Origin: an uncultured Rhodospirillaceae bacterium
GTDB taxonomy: Bacteria; Pseudomonadota; Alphaproteobacteria; CAAGCB01; CAG-977
Direction: 5' to 3'
Assembly (NCBI GenBank): GCA_900553035.1
Contig: USCC01000077.1
Location: 1-10,026 of the forward strand
DNA length: 10,026 bases
Shown here: positions 1 through 7,476 of the stretch, piece by piece
Position numbering within the stretch: the stretch's first letter is position 1
How the letters are laid out: every line of letters starts with the position of its first letter
Notes under the pieces: generated by a model
What the model was told of the DNA's origin: nothing
The model's database searches: none
The model's input: the letters and a program-made list of their open reading frames with translations, nothing else
Translations under genes and position numbers: made by a program

Positions 1-57
1 TTCTCCTGGTTGGAGCCGCCAACAATCTTGCCGTTCGACAGCAGCACCGCGGCGCGT
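1..57 (-). other. Foreign-looking end segment resembling a cytidine deaminase fragment; probable chimeric join
   Basis: On the minus strand the hydrolase frame loses its family pattern after RPERVK at about position 58. Shifted by one base, positions 1-56 read (R)AAVLLSNGKIVGGSNQE. That matches the conserved segment of Bacteroidetes-type cytidine deaminases, which lies just before their zinc-binding motif, and no alpha/beta hydrolase has this continuation. The loss of one family pattern and the gain of another at the same spot suggests joined molecules rather than a simple frameshift. The length, about 55 bases, is close to a common assembler k-mer size, which favours an assembly artefact at a contig end. 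The cytidine deaminase reading rests on recalled family sequence. Confidence 0.6.
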
Positions 58-408
58 CTTCACCCGTTCCGGACGCGCCAAAGCCGCCAGCAACATGATC
101 CATCCACCCATACTGCTGCCTACAATCATCAAAGGCCCCCGCGTCACCCGGTCGATAATGTCCAGAGCATTCTGAAGCCATCGGCCAATCGTCCCGTCCG
201 TATACAATCCCGAAGATTCCCCATGTCCAATAAAGTCAAACGCTGTGTAGGACAGCCCCTCTTTCGCACAGAATTCCTGCAGAAAAAGCGATTTTGAAGC
301 ATTTTTATCGGACAGCGTTCCGTGAAGGAACAAAACATTCGTATCTTTCAGACCCGGAACATGCCGGTAGGACAGTTCGCCCCCTTCAACGGTCAGTTTG
401 CCTTCCAT
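1..408 (-). CDS. ABHD10-like alpha/beta hydrolase, N-terminal part only (truncated by the window edge)
   Basis: Serine hydrolase of the alpha/beta fold. The visible part resembles the ABHD10-like group of small esterases/thioesterases; the substrate is unknown. From the ATG at 408 about 117 residues read as genuine protein: an oxyanion-side LFLHGT (residues 26-31), FDFIGHGESSG (57-67), a TIGRW segment (73-77) and the nucleophile elbow GSSMGG (97-102) with Ser99 as the predicted nucleophile, followed by the family-typical ARPERV (111-116). There is no signal peptide, so it is probably cytoplasmic. The start is fixed by a perfect AGGAGG at 413-418 that overlaps the stop codon of the upstream Sel1 gene, giving tight coupling. 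After residue 117 the frame stays open but no longer looks like the family; see the foreign-looking segment at 1-57. The catalytic Asp and His would lie beyond the window. Family assignment is good; the exact subfamily is from memory. Confidence 0.85.
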   Translation of the reverse strand, partial: MEGKLTVEGGELSYRHVPGLKDTNVLFLHGTLSDKNASKSLFLQEFCAKEGLSYTAFDFIGHGESSGLYTDGTIGRWLQNALDIIDRVTRGPLMIVGSSMGGWIMLLAALARPERVKTRRGAAVERQDCWRLQPGE

Positions 409-412
409 ACAT

Positions 413-418
413 CCTCCT
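413..418 (-). promoter_or_regulatory. Strong Shine-Dalgarno of the hydrolase gene, overlapping the Sel1 stop
   Basis: The minus strand reads AGGAGG, then four bases, then the ATG at 408. The motif shares two bases with the TAG stop of the Sel1 gene (417-419). A second ATG at 412 directly abuts the motif, is out of frame and is too close to be used. This is the strongest ribosome site seen in the window and implies translational coupling. Confidence 0.75.
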
Positions 419-1997
419 ATAAATCGGGAATAGCGGCGTCATCCGCGCTTTCGGATTTTTCATCGGCTTTTTCCGCCGGACGCTCTATCGCTCCGTCATC
501 TTCCAATTCATCTTCGGATGATTTAAAGAAACGCTCCTTAAAGCTGGAAATAAGCCCCTTGTCCGCCTGCGGTTTTTCCGGCGCGGCCGCCGCTTTGCCC
601 CATTCTTCCGCCATTTTTGAACCTTCGTCACGGATGGGCTGATCCAGGTTCGCGTCCAGAAGCTTGATGGCTTCGTCAATCGTCGGCAGAGAACCTTCAT
701 TCGCGAATTTCTTTGACAGAAGGAACCACTTGTAACAGTTTGCCAGATCCGGTTCGACAGGATTGCCTTCACAGTACATGGGCGCCAGACGGAACAGACC
801 GATGGAGTTGTTTTTTTCAGCCGCTTTTTTATACCAGTCATGAGCCGCCTGCGGATCCTGTTCGACGCCCTGCCCCAACGTATACAGGTCGCCCAGAACA
901 ATCATGGACAGTTCATCGCCGGAATTTGCCTTCAGGGTCAGGTTTTTAACAATCTGTTCGAAATTATTCGAGCGGATGGCTCGGTTCAGATCACGGCGGG
1001 AAACTCCGCTTGAAACGATCAGTTCGTCCAGCTCGGTCTTTACCGTGATTTCCTTTTTCTCCTCCCTGGCCGGAGCCGCCTCACCCTCGGCAGGTTTTGA
1101 AGCGCGTTTGGACTTCCCCTCTTCGGCGATTTCAACCAGTCCTTCCTGATTCTGGGACGGATAAGACTCCTCGCGGGACTTCTTCCGCCATTTCTGAGCG
1201 CGTGACTGTGCCGCCTGCACTTCCTCGTGACGCATCTTTGACGTCAGCTGATCACGCAGAGCCCCCGCCTCTTCACGTTTCGGGGACGGCGCATACGCGG
1301 CCACCAGGTTGTAATACATATGCGCACCGATCAGGTTGAAGGGAAGACCGCGGACGCTTGTGTTCGAGAACAGCTCCGCCAGTTTCATCTGCGCCTCAAC
1401 ATCCCCCTGATCCGCCGCCAGACGGTACCAGCGAATGGCCTGCGTATAATCCTGCGGCGTACCGACGCCCTGCACGAACATACGCCCCAACGCGGCCTGC
1501 GCCGGCATATACCCCTGATTCCCGGCCTGCTGATACGACTTGAAGGCTTTGACAAGGTCTTTTTTAACGCCAAGCCCCTCTTCATACATCAGTCCGAGAT
1601 TGTACTGCGCTGAATAATTTCCGTCTTCGGCCGATTTCCGGAACCAGTTGAAGGCGTCGACATAGTTCTTGGTCACTCCGCGCCCCAGATAATAGGCATT
1701 CCCGACTTTCAAAGCCGCCTTGGAATTTCCGTCCTGCGCGGCCTGTTCAAAAATCTTGAACGCCTGTATTTCATCGCGCGGCACGCCGAATCCCTGTTCA
1801 TACATCCGGCCAAGCTGATAACGGGCTTCAGCATCGCCTTCCTTTTCGGCCAGACGGGTGAATTCCTCCAGCGCGAAAACGTAATCCTTTTCCTTCAGCG
1901 CGTCCGCCGCCTCCTGAAAGGTTGCGGAAGCCGGGCCCGGAAAAAACAACAAAGAAAGACCGCCCATCAAAGCGGCACAGCGAAACCTGTTCAGCAT
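417..1997 (-). CDS. Exported Sel1-repeat (TPR-like) protein
   Basis: A 526-residue protein built from Sel1-like repeats, helical-pair scaffolds that usually mediate protein-protein contacts. Residues 1-25 form a classic Sec signal peptide: basic MLNRFR, a hydrophobic stretch, and an ASA cleavage site before Thr26. Periplasmic location is therefore expected. Four clear Sel1 units follow at about 55-90, 91-126, 127-162 and 163-198, recognisable by the A..LG.MY..G.GV.(K/R)D...A..W(F/Y)..AA..G pattern, with a degenerate fifth near 199-235. A highly charged linker at about 255-320, rich in Lys, Glu and Arg, separates these from a second block at about 361-432. The tail (about 470-526) is low-complexity and very acidic. 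The ATG at 1997 has GGAG six bases upstream and lies 13 bases from the divK stop. No enzymatic motif is visible; the specific role is unknown. Confidence 0.9.
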   Translation of the reverse strand: MLNRFRCAALMGGLSLLFFPGPASATFQEAADALKEKDYVFALEEFTRLAEKEGDAEARYQLGRMYEQGFGVPRDEIQAFKIFEQAAQDGNSKAALKVGNAYYLGRGVTKNYVDAFNWFRKSAEDGNYSAQYNLGLMYEEGLGVKKDLVKAFKSYQQAGNQGYMPAQAALGRMFVQGVGTPQDYTQAIRWYRLAADQGDVEAQMKLAELFSNTSVRGLPFNLIGAHMYYNLVAAYAPSPKREEAGALRDQLTSKMRHEEVQAAQSRAQKWRKKSREESYPSQNQEGLVEIAEEGKSKRASKPAEGEAAPAREEKKEITVKTELDELIVSSGVSRRDLNRAIRSNNFEQIVKNLTLKANSGDELSMIVLGDLYTLGQGVEQDPQAAHDWYKKAAEKNNSIGLFRLAPMYCEGNPVEPDLANCYKWFLLSKKFANEGSLPTIDEAIKLLDANLDQPIRDEGSKMAEEWGKAAAAPEKPQADKGLISSFKERFFKSSEDELEDDGAIERPAEKADEKSESADDAAIPDL

Positions 1998-2010
1998 GGA
2001 GCACTCCGTT

Positions 2011-2385
2011 TCATGAAATCTGTAAAAACTCTTTGACCTTTGACAGGAAATCGGTGACAGAGATCGGTTTCAGGATGCGGGCGTTGAACCCGACTCCCAA
2101 AATTGCCTCTTCATCATTCTGATTTGCAGAAGCCGCCGTCACGGCAATGACGGGAATGTGCCGCACCTTTTCGTTCTGGCGGATGGAACGGGTAATGTCC
2201 AGCCCTGAAATGCCGGGCAGATGAATATCCATCAGAATCAGGTCGGGCGTATGCTCAACAACCCGATTCAAAGCCTCCATGCCGTCAATCACCTGAATCA
2301 CATCCAGGTCGGCGACCTTTAAAAGATCCGAAAACAAACGCATGTTCAGCGGATTATCCTCAACGATCAGCACTTTTTTCTTCAT
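2011..2385 (-). CDS. divK: Single-domain response regulator, DivK-type
   Basis: A stand-alone receiver domain of about 124 residues with no output domain. Counting from the upstream ATG at 2391, the phosphorylation site is intact: acidic pair Glu11-Asp12 in VLIVEDN, phosphoacceptor Asp55 in LILMDIHLPG, switch Thr85 in VIAVTA and Lys108 in LKPIS. The pattern VEDN.LNM.LF.DLL and the KPISV..FL ending are characteristic of DivK, which in Alphaproteobacteria is phosphorylated at one pole by DivJ and dephosphorylated by PleC, and controls DivL/CckA and so the CtrA pathway. Two in-frame ATGs exist, at 2391 and 2385. The AGGG at 2392-2395 touches the first but is six bases from the second, and the second gives the DivK-like start MKKKVLIVEDN, so 2385 is preferred. 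It sits immediately after the CRP-like gene. The usual partner pleD is not next to it here. Confidence 0.85.
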   Translation of the reverse strand: MKKKVLIVEDNPLNMRLFSDLLKVADLDVIQVIDGMEALNRVVEHTPDLILMDIHLPGISGLDITRSIRQNEKVRHIPVIAVTAASANQNDEEAILGVGFNARILKPISVTDFLSKVKEFLQIS

Positions 2386-2391
2386 CGGCAT

Positions 2392-2395
2392 CCCT
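2392..2395 (-). promoter_or_regulatory. Ribosome binding site that decides the divK start
   Basis: The minus strand reads TAGGG: the TAG is the stop of the CRP-like gene (2394-2396) and the last four bases form AGGG. Its distance to the ATG at 2385 is six bases, but zero to the ATG at 2391. This favours the downstream start and couples divK translation to the end of the upstream gene. Confidence 0.5.
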
Positions 2396-3086
2396 ATAAA
2401 TCGGTGCCACGGACATCCTGAACCATGTCCGAAAGCTTTTTTATGTCGTGAATGACCAGCGTCCTTTTTTCACGCGTCACAATTTTTTTGCGGGCCAGAT
2501 CGTTCATCGCACGGGCAACTGTCTCGCGCGCCGTACTGACGCGGCTCGCAATTTCATTATGCACCGGAACGGGCGTAATGTAAATCTTCCCGTCCTTTTC
2601 CACGCCTTTTTCCAATCCGAGACGAAGGATTTCCGCGTGAATCCGATTATTCGCCCCCAACGTGCTCAGCTCGACAATGCGGGCGCTGGCGTTGCGGATG
2701 ACGGTTGACATACGTTCCATAATACGCATGGCCAGCTGGGATTCCTCGCGCATGAACTCGGAAAACTTATCGGCCGCCAGAAAAGCCAGCGCCGACGGTT
2801 CCAGCGCGAAAACAGTTGCCGAACGCGGTGCCTTGTCAATGGCTGCCAGTTCCCCGAAAAAGCCCCCGGCTTCGACGTCGTCCAAAGTGATTTCGCGGCC
2901 GGAAAGGGTGTAAATCACAATCCGAACCTTTCCCTTCTGAATGAAAATCAGATCGGTGTTCCTGTCTTCGCGATTGATGATTTCCTGATGGGCTTCGACG
3001 GATTTCCACCGCAGGGCCTTGTCGACCTCCCGGCGGAAGTTTTCCGAAGTTCCGGCGAATAACGGCAGCGTATCGATTTTCAGCAT
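2394..3086 (-). CDS. CRP/FNR-family transcriptional regulator with cyclic-nucleotide-type sensor domain
   Basis: A 230-residue regulator. The N-terminal cNMP-binding beta-roll (about 8-110) contains a phosphate-binding cassette at 75-92 with FGEL (77-80) and PRSA (87-90). Glu79, Arg88 and Ser89 match the cAMP-contacting residues of E. coli CRP. A long dimerisation helix (about 113-140) leads to a winged helix-turn-helix near 173-213. The recognition helix contains RETVAR (187-192), matching the R-E-T-V-x-R pattern by which CRP reads TGTGA half-sites. The protein has no cysteine at all, so it cannot be an FNR-type iron-sulfur oxygen sensor. The start at 3086 is preceded by a GGGG-containing ribosome site; the gap from purU is 13 bases. 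Targets and the true ligand are not shown by the sequence; cAMP or another cyclic nucleotide is an inference. Confidence 0.85.
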   Translation of the reverse strand: MLKIDTLPLFAGTSENFRREVDKALRWKSVEAHQEIINREDRNTDLIFIQKGKVRIVIYTLSGREITLDDVEAGGFFGELAAIDKAPRSATVFALEPSALAFLAADKFSEFMREESQLAMRIMERMSTVIRNASARIVELSTLGANNRIHAEILRLGLEKGVEKDGKIYITPVPVHNEIASRVSTARETVARAMNDLARKKIVTREKRTLVIHDIKKLSDMVQDVRGTDL

Positions 3087-3099
3087 ATTTCCCCGCTTT

Positions 3100-3969
3100 T
3101 TACTTAAATACGACGGTCCGGTGCCCGTTCAGCAGGACCCGCCGTTCCGTATGATATCGCACGGCACGCGCCAGAACGATGTTTTCCAAATCCTTCCCGA
3201 TTGAAACCAGGTTCTCGGGCGTATCGGTATGATCGACACGCTCCACGGCCTGTTCAATGATCGGCCCTTCGTCAAGGTCGCCTGTCACATAATGCGCCGT
3301 CGCCCCGATCAGCTTTACGCCGCGCTCGTAAGCCTGATGGTAGGGCCGCGCACCTTTGAAGCTTGGAAGGAACGAGTGATGAATGTTGATGCAGCGCCCC
3401 TTCAAAGCGGCACACATCTCCGGCGACAGAATCTGCATGTAACGAGCCAGAATGACCAGATCGACGTCCAAATCTGATGCCAGTTTTAAAATTTTGTCTT
3501 CCTGCGCCCGCTTTTCCTCAAAAGATGATCCTTTCGGCAGCGGGAAAAAATGGTACGGGATGCCGTGCCATTCGACAAAGGAGCGCATGTCCTCATGGTT
3601 TGAAACGACCGCGGCGACATCAATTTTCAACAGCCCCGTCCGCCAGCGTTGCAGAAGGTCGTTCAGACAGTGGCTTTCCTTTGATACGGCCAGAATGACC
3701 CGAGCCGGACGATCGGCGTCATACAGGTTCCACGTCATGTCGAATTCGGCGGCCAGAGGCGCGAACACGTCTCTGAAATGCGGACGGAACGGCGTTTCTG
3801 TTTCTGTTGAAAAAACGATGCGCATGAAAAACAGACGGCTCAGAACGTCGCCGAACTGCGCGGCTTCAATGACAAAGCCGCCTTCCTGTGAGATACCCCC
3901 GAAAACGCGGGCGGCAATACCGGTCCGGTCGGGACAGACAATGGTCAGAATATGTGTTTCGCGGCTCAT
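3100..3969 (-). CDS. purU: Formyltetrahydrofolate deformylase
   Basis: Hydrolyses 10-formyl-THF to THF and formate, which balances the one-carbon pool and can supply formate for purine synthesis. The 289 residues match the family length. An N-terminal ACT domain (about 1-85) opens with ILTIVCPDRTGI (7-18). The formyltransferase-fold catalytic domain runs from about 88 to the end. The catalytic triad of the GART/PurU superfamily is present: Asn195 and His197 in CINIHHSFLPSF (193-204) and Asp233 in VTGDLDEGPII (228-238). Family-typical VVSNH (121-125) and HGIPYHFFP (135-143) are also present. The gene lies 36 bases after mfd in the same direction; the gap contains a perfect TATAAT, so it may have its own promoter. 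No strong Shine-Dalgarno is seen before the ATG at 3969. Confidence 0.95.
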   Translation of the reverse strand: MSRETHILTIVCPDRTGIAARVFGGISQEGGFVIEAAQFGDVLSRLFFMRIVFSTETETPFRPHFRDVFAPLAAEFDMTWNLYDADRPARVILAVSKESHCLNDLLQRWRTGLLKIDVAAVVSNHEDMRSFVEWHGIPYHFFPLPKGSSFEEKRAQEDKILKLASDLDVDLVILARYMQILSPEMCAALKGRCINIHHSFLPSFKGARPYHQAYERGVKLIGATAHYVTGDLDEGPIIEQAVERVDHTDTPENLVSIGKDLENIVLARAVRYHTERRVLLNGHRTVVFK

Positions 3970-4005
3970 TCAAACTTAACCCAAAATTTTAAAATTATAC
4001 GATAT
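3970..4005 (-). promoter_or_regulatory. AT-rich mfd-purU gap with a candidate internal promoter
   Basis: On the minus strand a perfect TATAAT occupies 3994-3999, about 25 bases before the purU ATG. An AATTTTAAAATT palindrome-like stretch follows it. No good -35 hexamer is seen at 15-18 bases upstream (that region lies inside the end of mfd), and there is no TG extension. It may be a weak or activator-dependent promoter, or simply AT-rich spacer. No GC-rich stem followed by a T-run is present, so mfd transcription may read through. Confidence 0.3.
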
Positions 4006-7000
4006 CTACTTGTTTTCATTTACTTCTTCCGCAATAGACGCCATCTTTTCCATCAGCTTGCGCATCCCGCGGATCCGATCCTTCGGCCGATCCCAGACGC
4101 GCATGTAGACAATCTTCTGATCCGGGCGAATTTTCGCCGTCCCGACGTTTTGCGCAATGAATTTAACAAGTCCCGCCGGATTTGGAAAGCGATTATTACG
4201 CAAAGTGACAACGGCGCCTTTTGGCCCGGCTTCTATTTTTTCCACGTTCGCCCGGCGGCACAGCGTTTTTACGGCGATGACCTCAAGCAGGTTTTCCACT
4301 TCTTCCGGCAAAGGCCCGAACCGATCAACCATTTCGGCCGCCAGAGCGTCGATTTCCCTCATCTCGACCGTTTCGGCCAAGCGGCGGTAAAGCCCCATCC
4401 GAACCCCCAGATCGCGAACGTATGTTTCCGGAATCAGAACCGGCATCCCGGCGCTGATCTGCGGCGACCAGCTGGTCTCCTGCTCTTCATGCACACCCCT
4501 TCGCGCCTCGGTAACGGCCTCTTCCAGCATCTGCTGGTACAGTTCAATGCCGACCTCACGGATGTGCCCGGACTGTTCCTCGCCCAGAAGGTTCCCGGCT
4601 CCGCGAATGTCCAGATCATGACTGGCCAGCGTAAAACCGGCGCCCAGTGTATCAAGCTTCTGCATGACTTCCATGCGTTTCTGCGCGACTTTACTGATTT
4701 TCTGACGCGGCGGCAACGTCAAATAAGCATAGGCACGCGTTTTTCCCCGTCCGACCCGACCGCGCAGCTGATACAGCTGAGCCAGTCCGAACATATCGGC
4801 GCGGTGAACGATCATTGTATTGACCGACGGCATGTCCAGCCCCGATTCAATAATCGTTGTGGAAACAAGAACATCGTATTTCCGGTCGGCAAACGCTGTC
4901 ATGACGTCTTCCAGCTCTGTCGGCGTCATTCGGCCGTGCGCGGCGACGACTTTGATTTCCGGCGCCAGCTGACGAATCTTCCTGATAACCTCGTCCATAT
5001 CCGAAATGCGCGGACAGACATAAAAGGTCTGTCCCCCGCGCAGGCGTTCACGCAGCAGGGCTTCACGGATGATCACCGGGTCAAACGGCAGAACGAACGT
5101 CCGCACCGCCAGCCGGTCGACCGGCGGTGTTGCAATGACGCTCAGTTCGCGCACACCGGTCAGCGCCATCTGAAGCGTCCGGGGAATGGGCGTTGCGGTC
5201 AGGGTCAACACATGAACGTTGGAGCGCAGCTGTTTCAGCCTTTCCTTATGGGCGACCCCGAAATGCTGTTCCTCATCAACGATCAGCAATCCCAGATTCC
5301 TGAATTCGATTTTTCTGGATAACAGAGCATGCGTCCCGACAACGATGTCCAGCGTCCCGGCCGCCAGTTCTTTTTTGACCAGCGCCGTGTTCCGAGCGTT
5401 CATCAGACGGGACAGCATTCCCACCCGGACAGGAAAGCCGGCCAGCCGCCGGACAAATGTCTCGTAATGCTGACGAGCCAGAAGCGTCGTCGGCACCACG
5501 ACCGCCACCTGCATCCCGTTCATGGCGGCGACAAAAGCGGCTCGGAGCGCGACTTCGGTCTTGCCGAAGCCGACGTCGCCGCAGACCAGCCGATCCATCG
5601 GCCGCCCCGCTGTCAGGTCGTTCAGCACGTCCTGAATGCTTTTTTCCTGATCTTCGGTTTCGGCATACGGGAAACGAGCGCAAAAATCGTCGTAAACACC
5701 CTCGGGCGGAGGCATTTTCTCCGCGGGTCGCAGATACCGCTCCGCCGCGATTTTCAGGAGAGCCTCCGCCATATCGCGGATACGTTTCTTTAATTTCGCC
5801 TTTCGAGCCTGCCACGCATGGCCGCCCAGCTTATCCAGAAGCACGCCGGCCTGTTCGGAACCGTACCGCGACAGAACTTCGATGTTTTCAACAGGAATGA
5901 ACAGCTTGTCGTCATCCGCATAAACAACCTGCAGGCAGTCATGAGGCGCTCCGCCGACCTGAAGGGTTTTCAACCCCTGATACCGCCCGATGCCGTGGTC
6001 AATATGAACAACCAGATCCCCTTCGGTCAGCGCGGACACATCCGCAATGAACTGTTCGCCGCGCTTTTTGCGGCGCACGGGACGCGCCAGGCGATCGCCC
6101 AGAATATCGGCTTCGGAAACAACGCTCAGGTCTGGCGTCCGGAATCCCTGCTCCAAAGGCAGAATGATATACGCCGTTCCCTCGGCGGCCAGAGCTTCCT
6201 TCCATGTTTCGGCACAAACAACCGGCACGCCCCGGTCGCGCAAAAGACCGGCGATACGATCCCGCGAACCGGCGGAATAAGCCGTCAGGACGGTTTTCCG
6301 CCCGGCCTTTTTCTCTTCATCCAGATAGTGGCGGACAGCCTCGTAAACGTCCGCATCCGGGATGGCTCTTTCCGCAGAGAAATCCTTCCCCGGCCTTCCC
6401 TGCGCGTCCAGAACTTCGACCTGGCCTTCTATGGTCGGCGCGGCAAAGGGAAAAAGCTCATATGCCGAACGCAGAGCAAGGTGCCGCTGAAATTCCTCTT
6501 TGTCCAGGAACAGACGGACAGGCGGGACGGGATGATAAACAATTCCCCCTTCGGACAGGCCGTTTTTTTCGGCGTCAACGCGGGCTTCATAATACTCGAG
6601 AATCTGCCCGAACCGGGCGTCGGCGGTTTCAGCCGTCTGGTAATCCATGGAAACGACGGCCTCCGGGACAAAGGCAAACACAGTGTCCATCCCGTCGTGG
6701 AACAAAGGCAACCAGTGCTCCATGCCCTGAAAACGACGGCCTTCGGAAATGCTTTCGTACAGAAGGTCACTGATGCCCGCGCCGAATAACTCGCGGTACC
6801 CCGTCCGGAAACGCGACACGGCTTCGGCATCCAGCGCGACTTCACTCATCGGTTTGAAAACAAATGATTTTAGCTGTCCTGTTGTTCGCTGTGTCATCGG
6901 GTCGAACGTCCGAAGTGTTTCCAGTTCGTCGCCGAAAAGATCCAGCCGGAGCGGTTCGGGATGCCCGGGCGCAAACACGTCTATGATTCCGCCGCGGACA

Positions 7001-7476
7001 GCGTATTCGCCGGGTTCCATGACCTGTTCGGCTCGCTGGTAGCCGTTGCGTTCCAGGAATGCGTGGAACGTCTTTTCATCAAAATCTTTTCCGGCCTCGA
7101 CAGCCAGCGTTGCCGAAAAGAAATCCGTCGGCGGAACCCTCTGCAGCACGGCGTTTACAGTGGTCAGCACCAGGCGCGGCGCCGCACCCTTTCCCTGATG
7201 CAACCGAGCCAGAGTCTCCAGACGTCGGGCGACGATTTCGGTGTTGGGCGACACGCGGTCATAGGGAACCGTGTCCCATGCCGGCAAGGAAAGGACTTCG
7301 ATTTCCGGGGCGTAAAAGGACAGCTCCGCCATCAGATCCGCCAAACGCACGTCATCGCGGCAGATATGGAGCACGTCGCCCGTCCGGCGTACCAGATCGG
7401 CCAGGACAAGCGGCGCGAAGCCGTCCGGCGTTCCGGCCAGAAGTCGTTTTTTTGGTTCTTTTGAAAATTCCAGCAT
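4006..7476 (-). CDS. mfd: Transcription-repair coupling factor Mfd
   Basis: An ATP-driven double-stranded DNA translocase that removes stalled RNA polymerase and recruits UvrA to lesions on the transcribed strand. The 1156 residues compare with about 1148 in E. coli, so it is full length. The N-terminal UvrB-homology module (about 1-300) contains SLPAWDTVPYDRVSP (63-77) and EPGEYAVRGGIIDVF (154-168). The RNA polymerase-interacting domain lies near 475-540 with GDLVVHIDHGIGRYQG (486-501). The helicase core carries Walker A GDVGFGKT (633-640), the Walker B motif DEEQ (734-737), TATPIPRT (760-767) and motif VI QLRGRVGRG (903-911). The translocation motif region includes DLDIRGAGNLLG (954-965). 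A C-terminal regulatory domain follows (about 1010-1156). It diverges from recG. The ribosome site before the ATG at 7476 is weak. Confidence 0.98.
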   Translation of the reverse strand: MLEFSKEPKKRLLAGTPDGFAPLVLADLVRRTGDVLHICRDDVRLADLMAELSFYAPEIEVLSLPAWDTVPYDRVSPNTEIVARRLETLARLHQGKGAAPRLVLTTVNAVLQRVPPTDFFSATLAVEAGKDFDEKTFHAFLERNGYQRAEQVMEPGEYAVRGGIIDVFAPGHPEPLRLDLFGDELETLRTFDPMTQRTTGQLKSFVFKPMSEVALDAEAVSRFRTGYRELFGAGISDLLYESISEGRRFQGMEHWLPLFHDGMDTVFAFVPEAVVSMDYQTAETADARFGQILEYYEARVDAEKNGLSEGGIVYHPVPPVRLFLDKEEFQRHLALRSAYELFPFAAPTIEGQVEVLDAQGRPGKDFSAERAIPDADVYEAVRHYLDEEKKAGRKTVLTAYSAGSRDRIAGLLRDRGVPVVCAETWKEALAAEGTAYIILPLEQGFRTPDLSVVSEADILGDRLARPVRRKKRGEQFIADVSALTEGDLVVHIDHGIGRYQGLKTLQVGGAPHDCLQVVYADDDKLFIPVENIEVLSRYGSEQAGVLLDKLGGHAWQARKAKLKKRIRDMAEALLKIAAERYLRPAEKMPPPEGVYDDFCARFPYAETEDQEKSIQDVLNDLTAGRPMDRLVCGDVGFGKTEVALRAAFVAAMNGMQVAVVVPTTLLARQHYETFVRRLAGFPVRVGMLSRLMNARNTALVKKELAAGTLDIVVGTHALLSRKIEFRNLGLLIVDEEQHFGVAHKERLKQLRSNVHVLTLTATPIPRTLQMALTGVRELSVIATPPVDRLAVRTFVLPFDPVIIREALLRERLRGGQTFYVCPRISDMDEVIRKIRQLAPEIKVVAAHGRMTPTELEDVMTAFADRKYDVLVSTTIIESGLDMPSVNTMIVHRADMFGLAQLYQLRGRVGRGKTRAYAYLTLPPRQKISKVAQKRMEVMQKLDTLGAGFTLASHDLDIRGAGNLLGEEQSGHIREVGIELYQQMLEEAVTEARRGVHEEQETSWSPQISAGMPVLIPETYVRDLGVRMGLYRRLAETVEMREIDALAAEMVDRFGPLPEEVENLLEVIAVKTLCRRANVEKIEAGPKGAVVTLRNNRFPNPAGLVKFIAQNVGTAKIRPDQKIVYMRVWDRPKDRIRGMRKLMEKMASIAEEVNENK

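Noticed and set aside
10..297. A 95-codon plus-strand frame at the left end
   Set aside because: It is antisense to the alpha/beta hydrolase, crosses the suspected chimeric join and has no recognisable domain.
2394..3086. FNR-type oxygen sensor
   Set aside because: The protein contains no cysteines, so the iron-sulfur cluster ligands are absent.
3952..5322. A 456-codon open frame on the plus strand opposite mfd and the start of purU
   Set aside because: It is antisense to clear mfd motifs, and its translation is compositionally odd (rich in His, Arg, Gln, Phe) with no recognisable domain. It is a shadow produced by the codon use of mfd.
5818..6789. A 323-codon open frame on the plus strand inside mfd
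   Set aside because: Same explanation: antisense to the conserved Mfd N-terminal half, with no family resemblance and no ribosome site worth noting.
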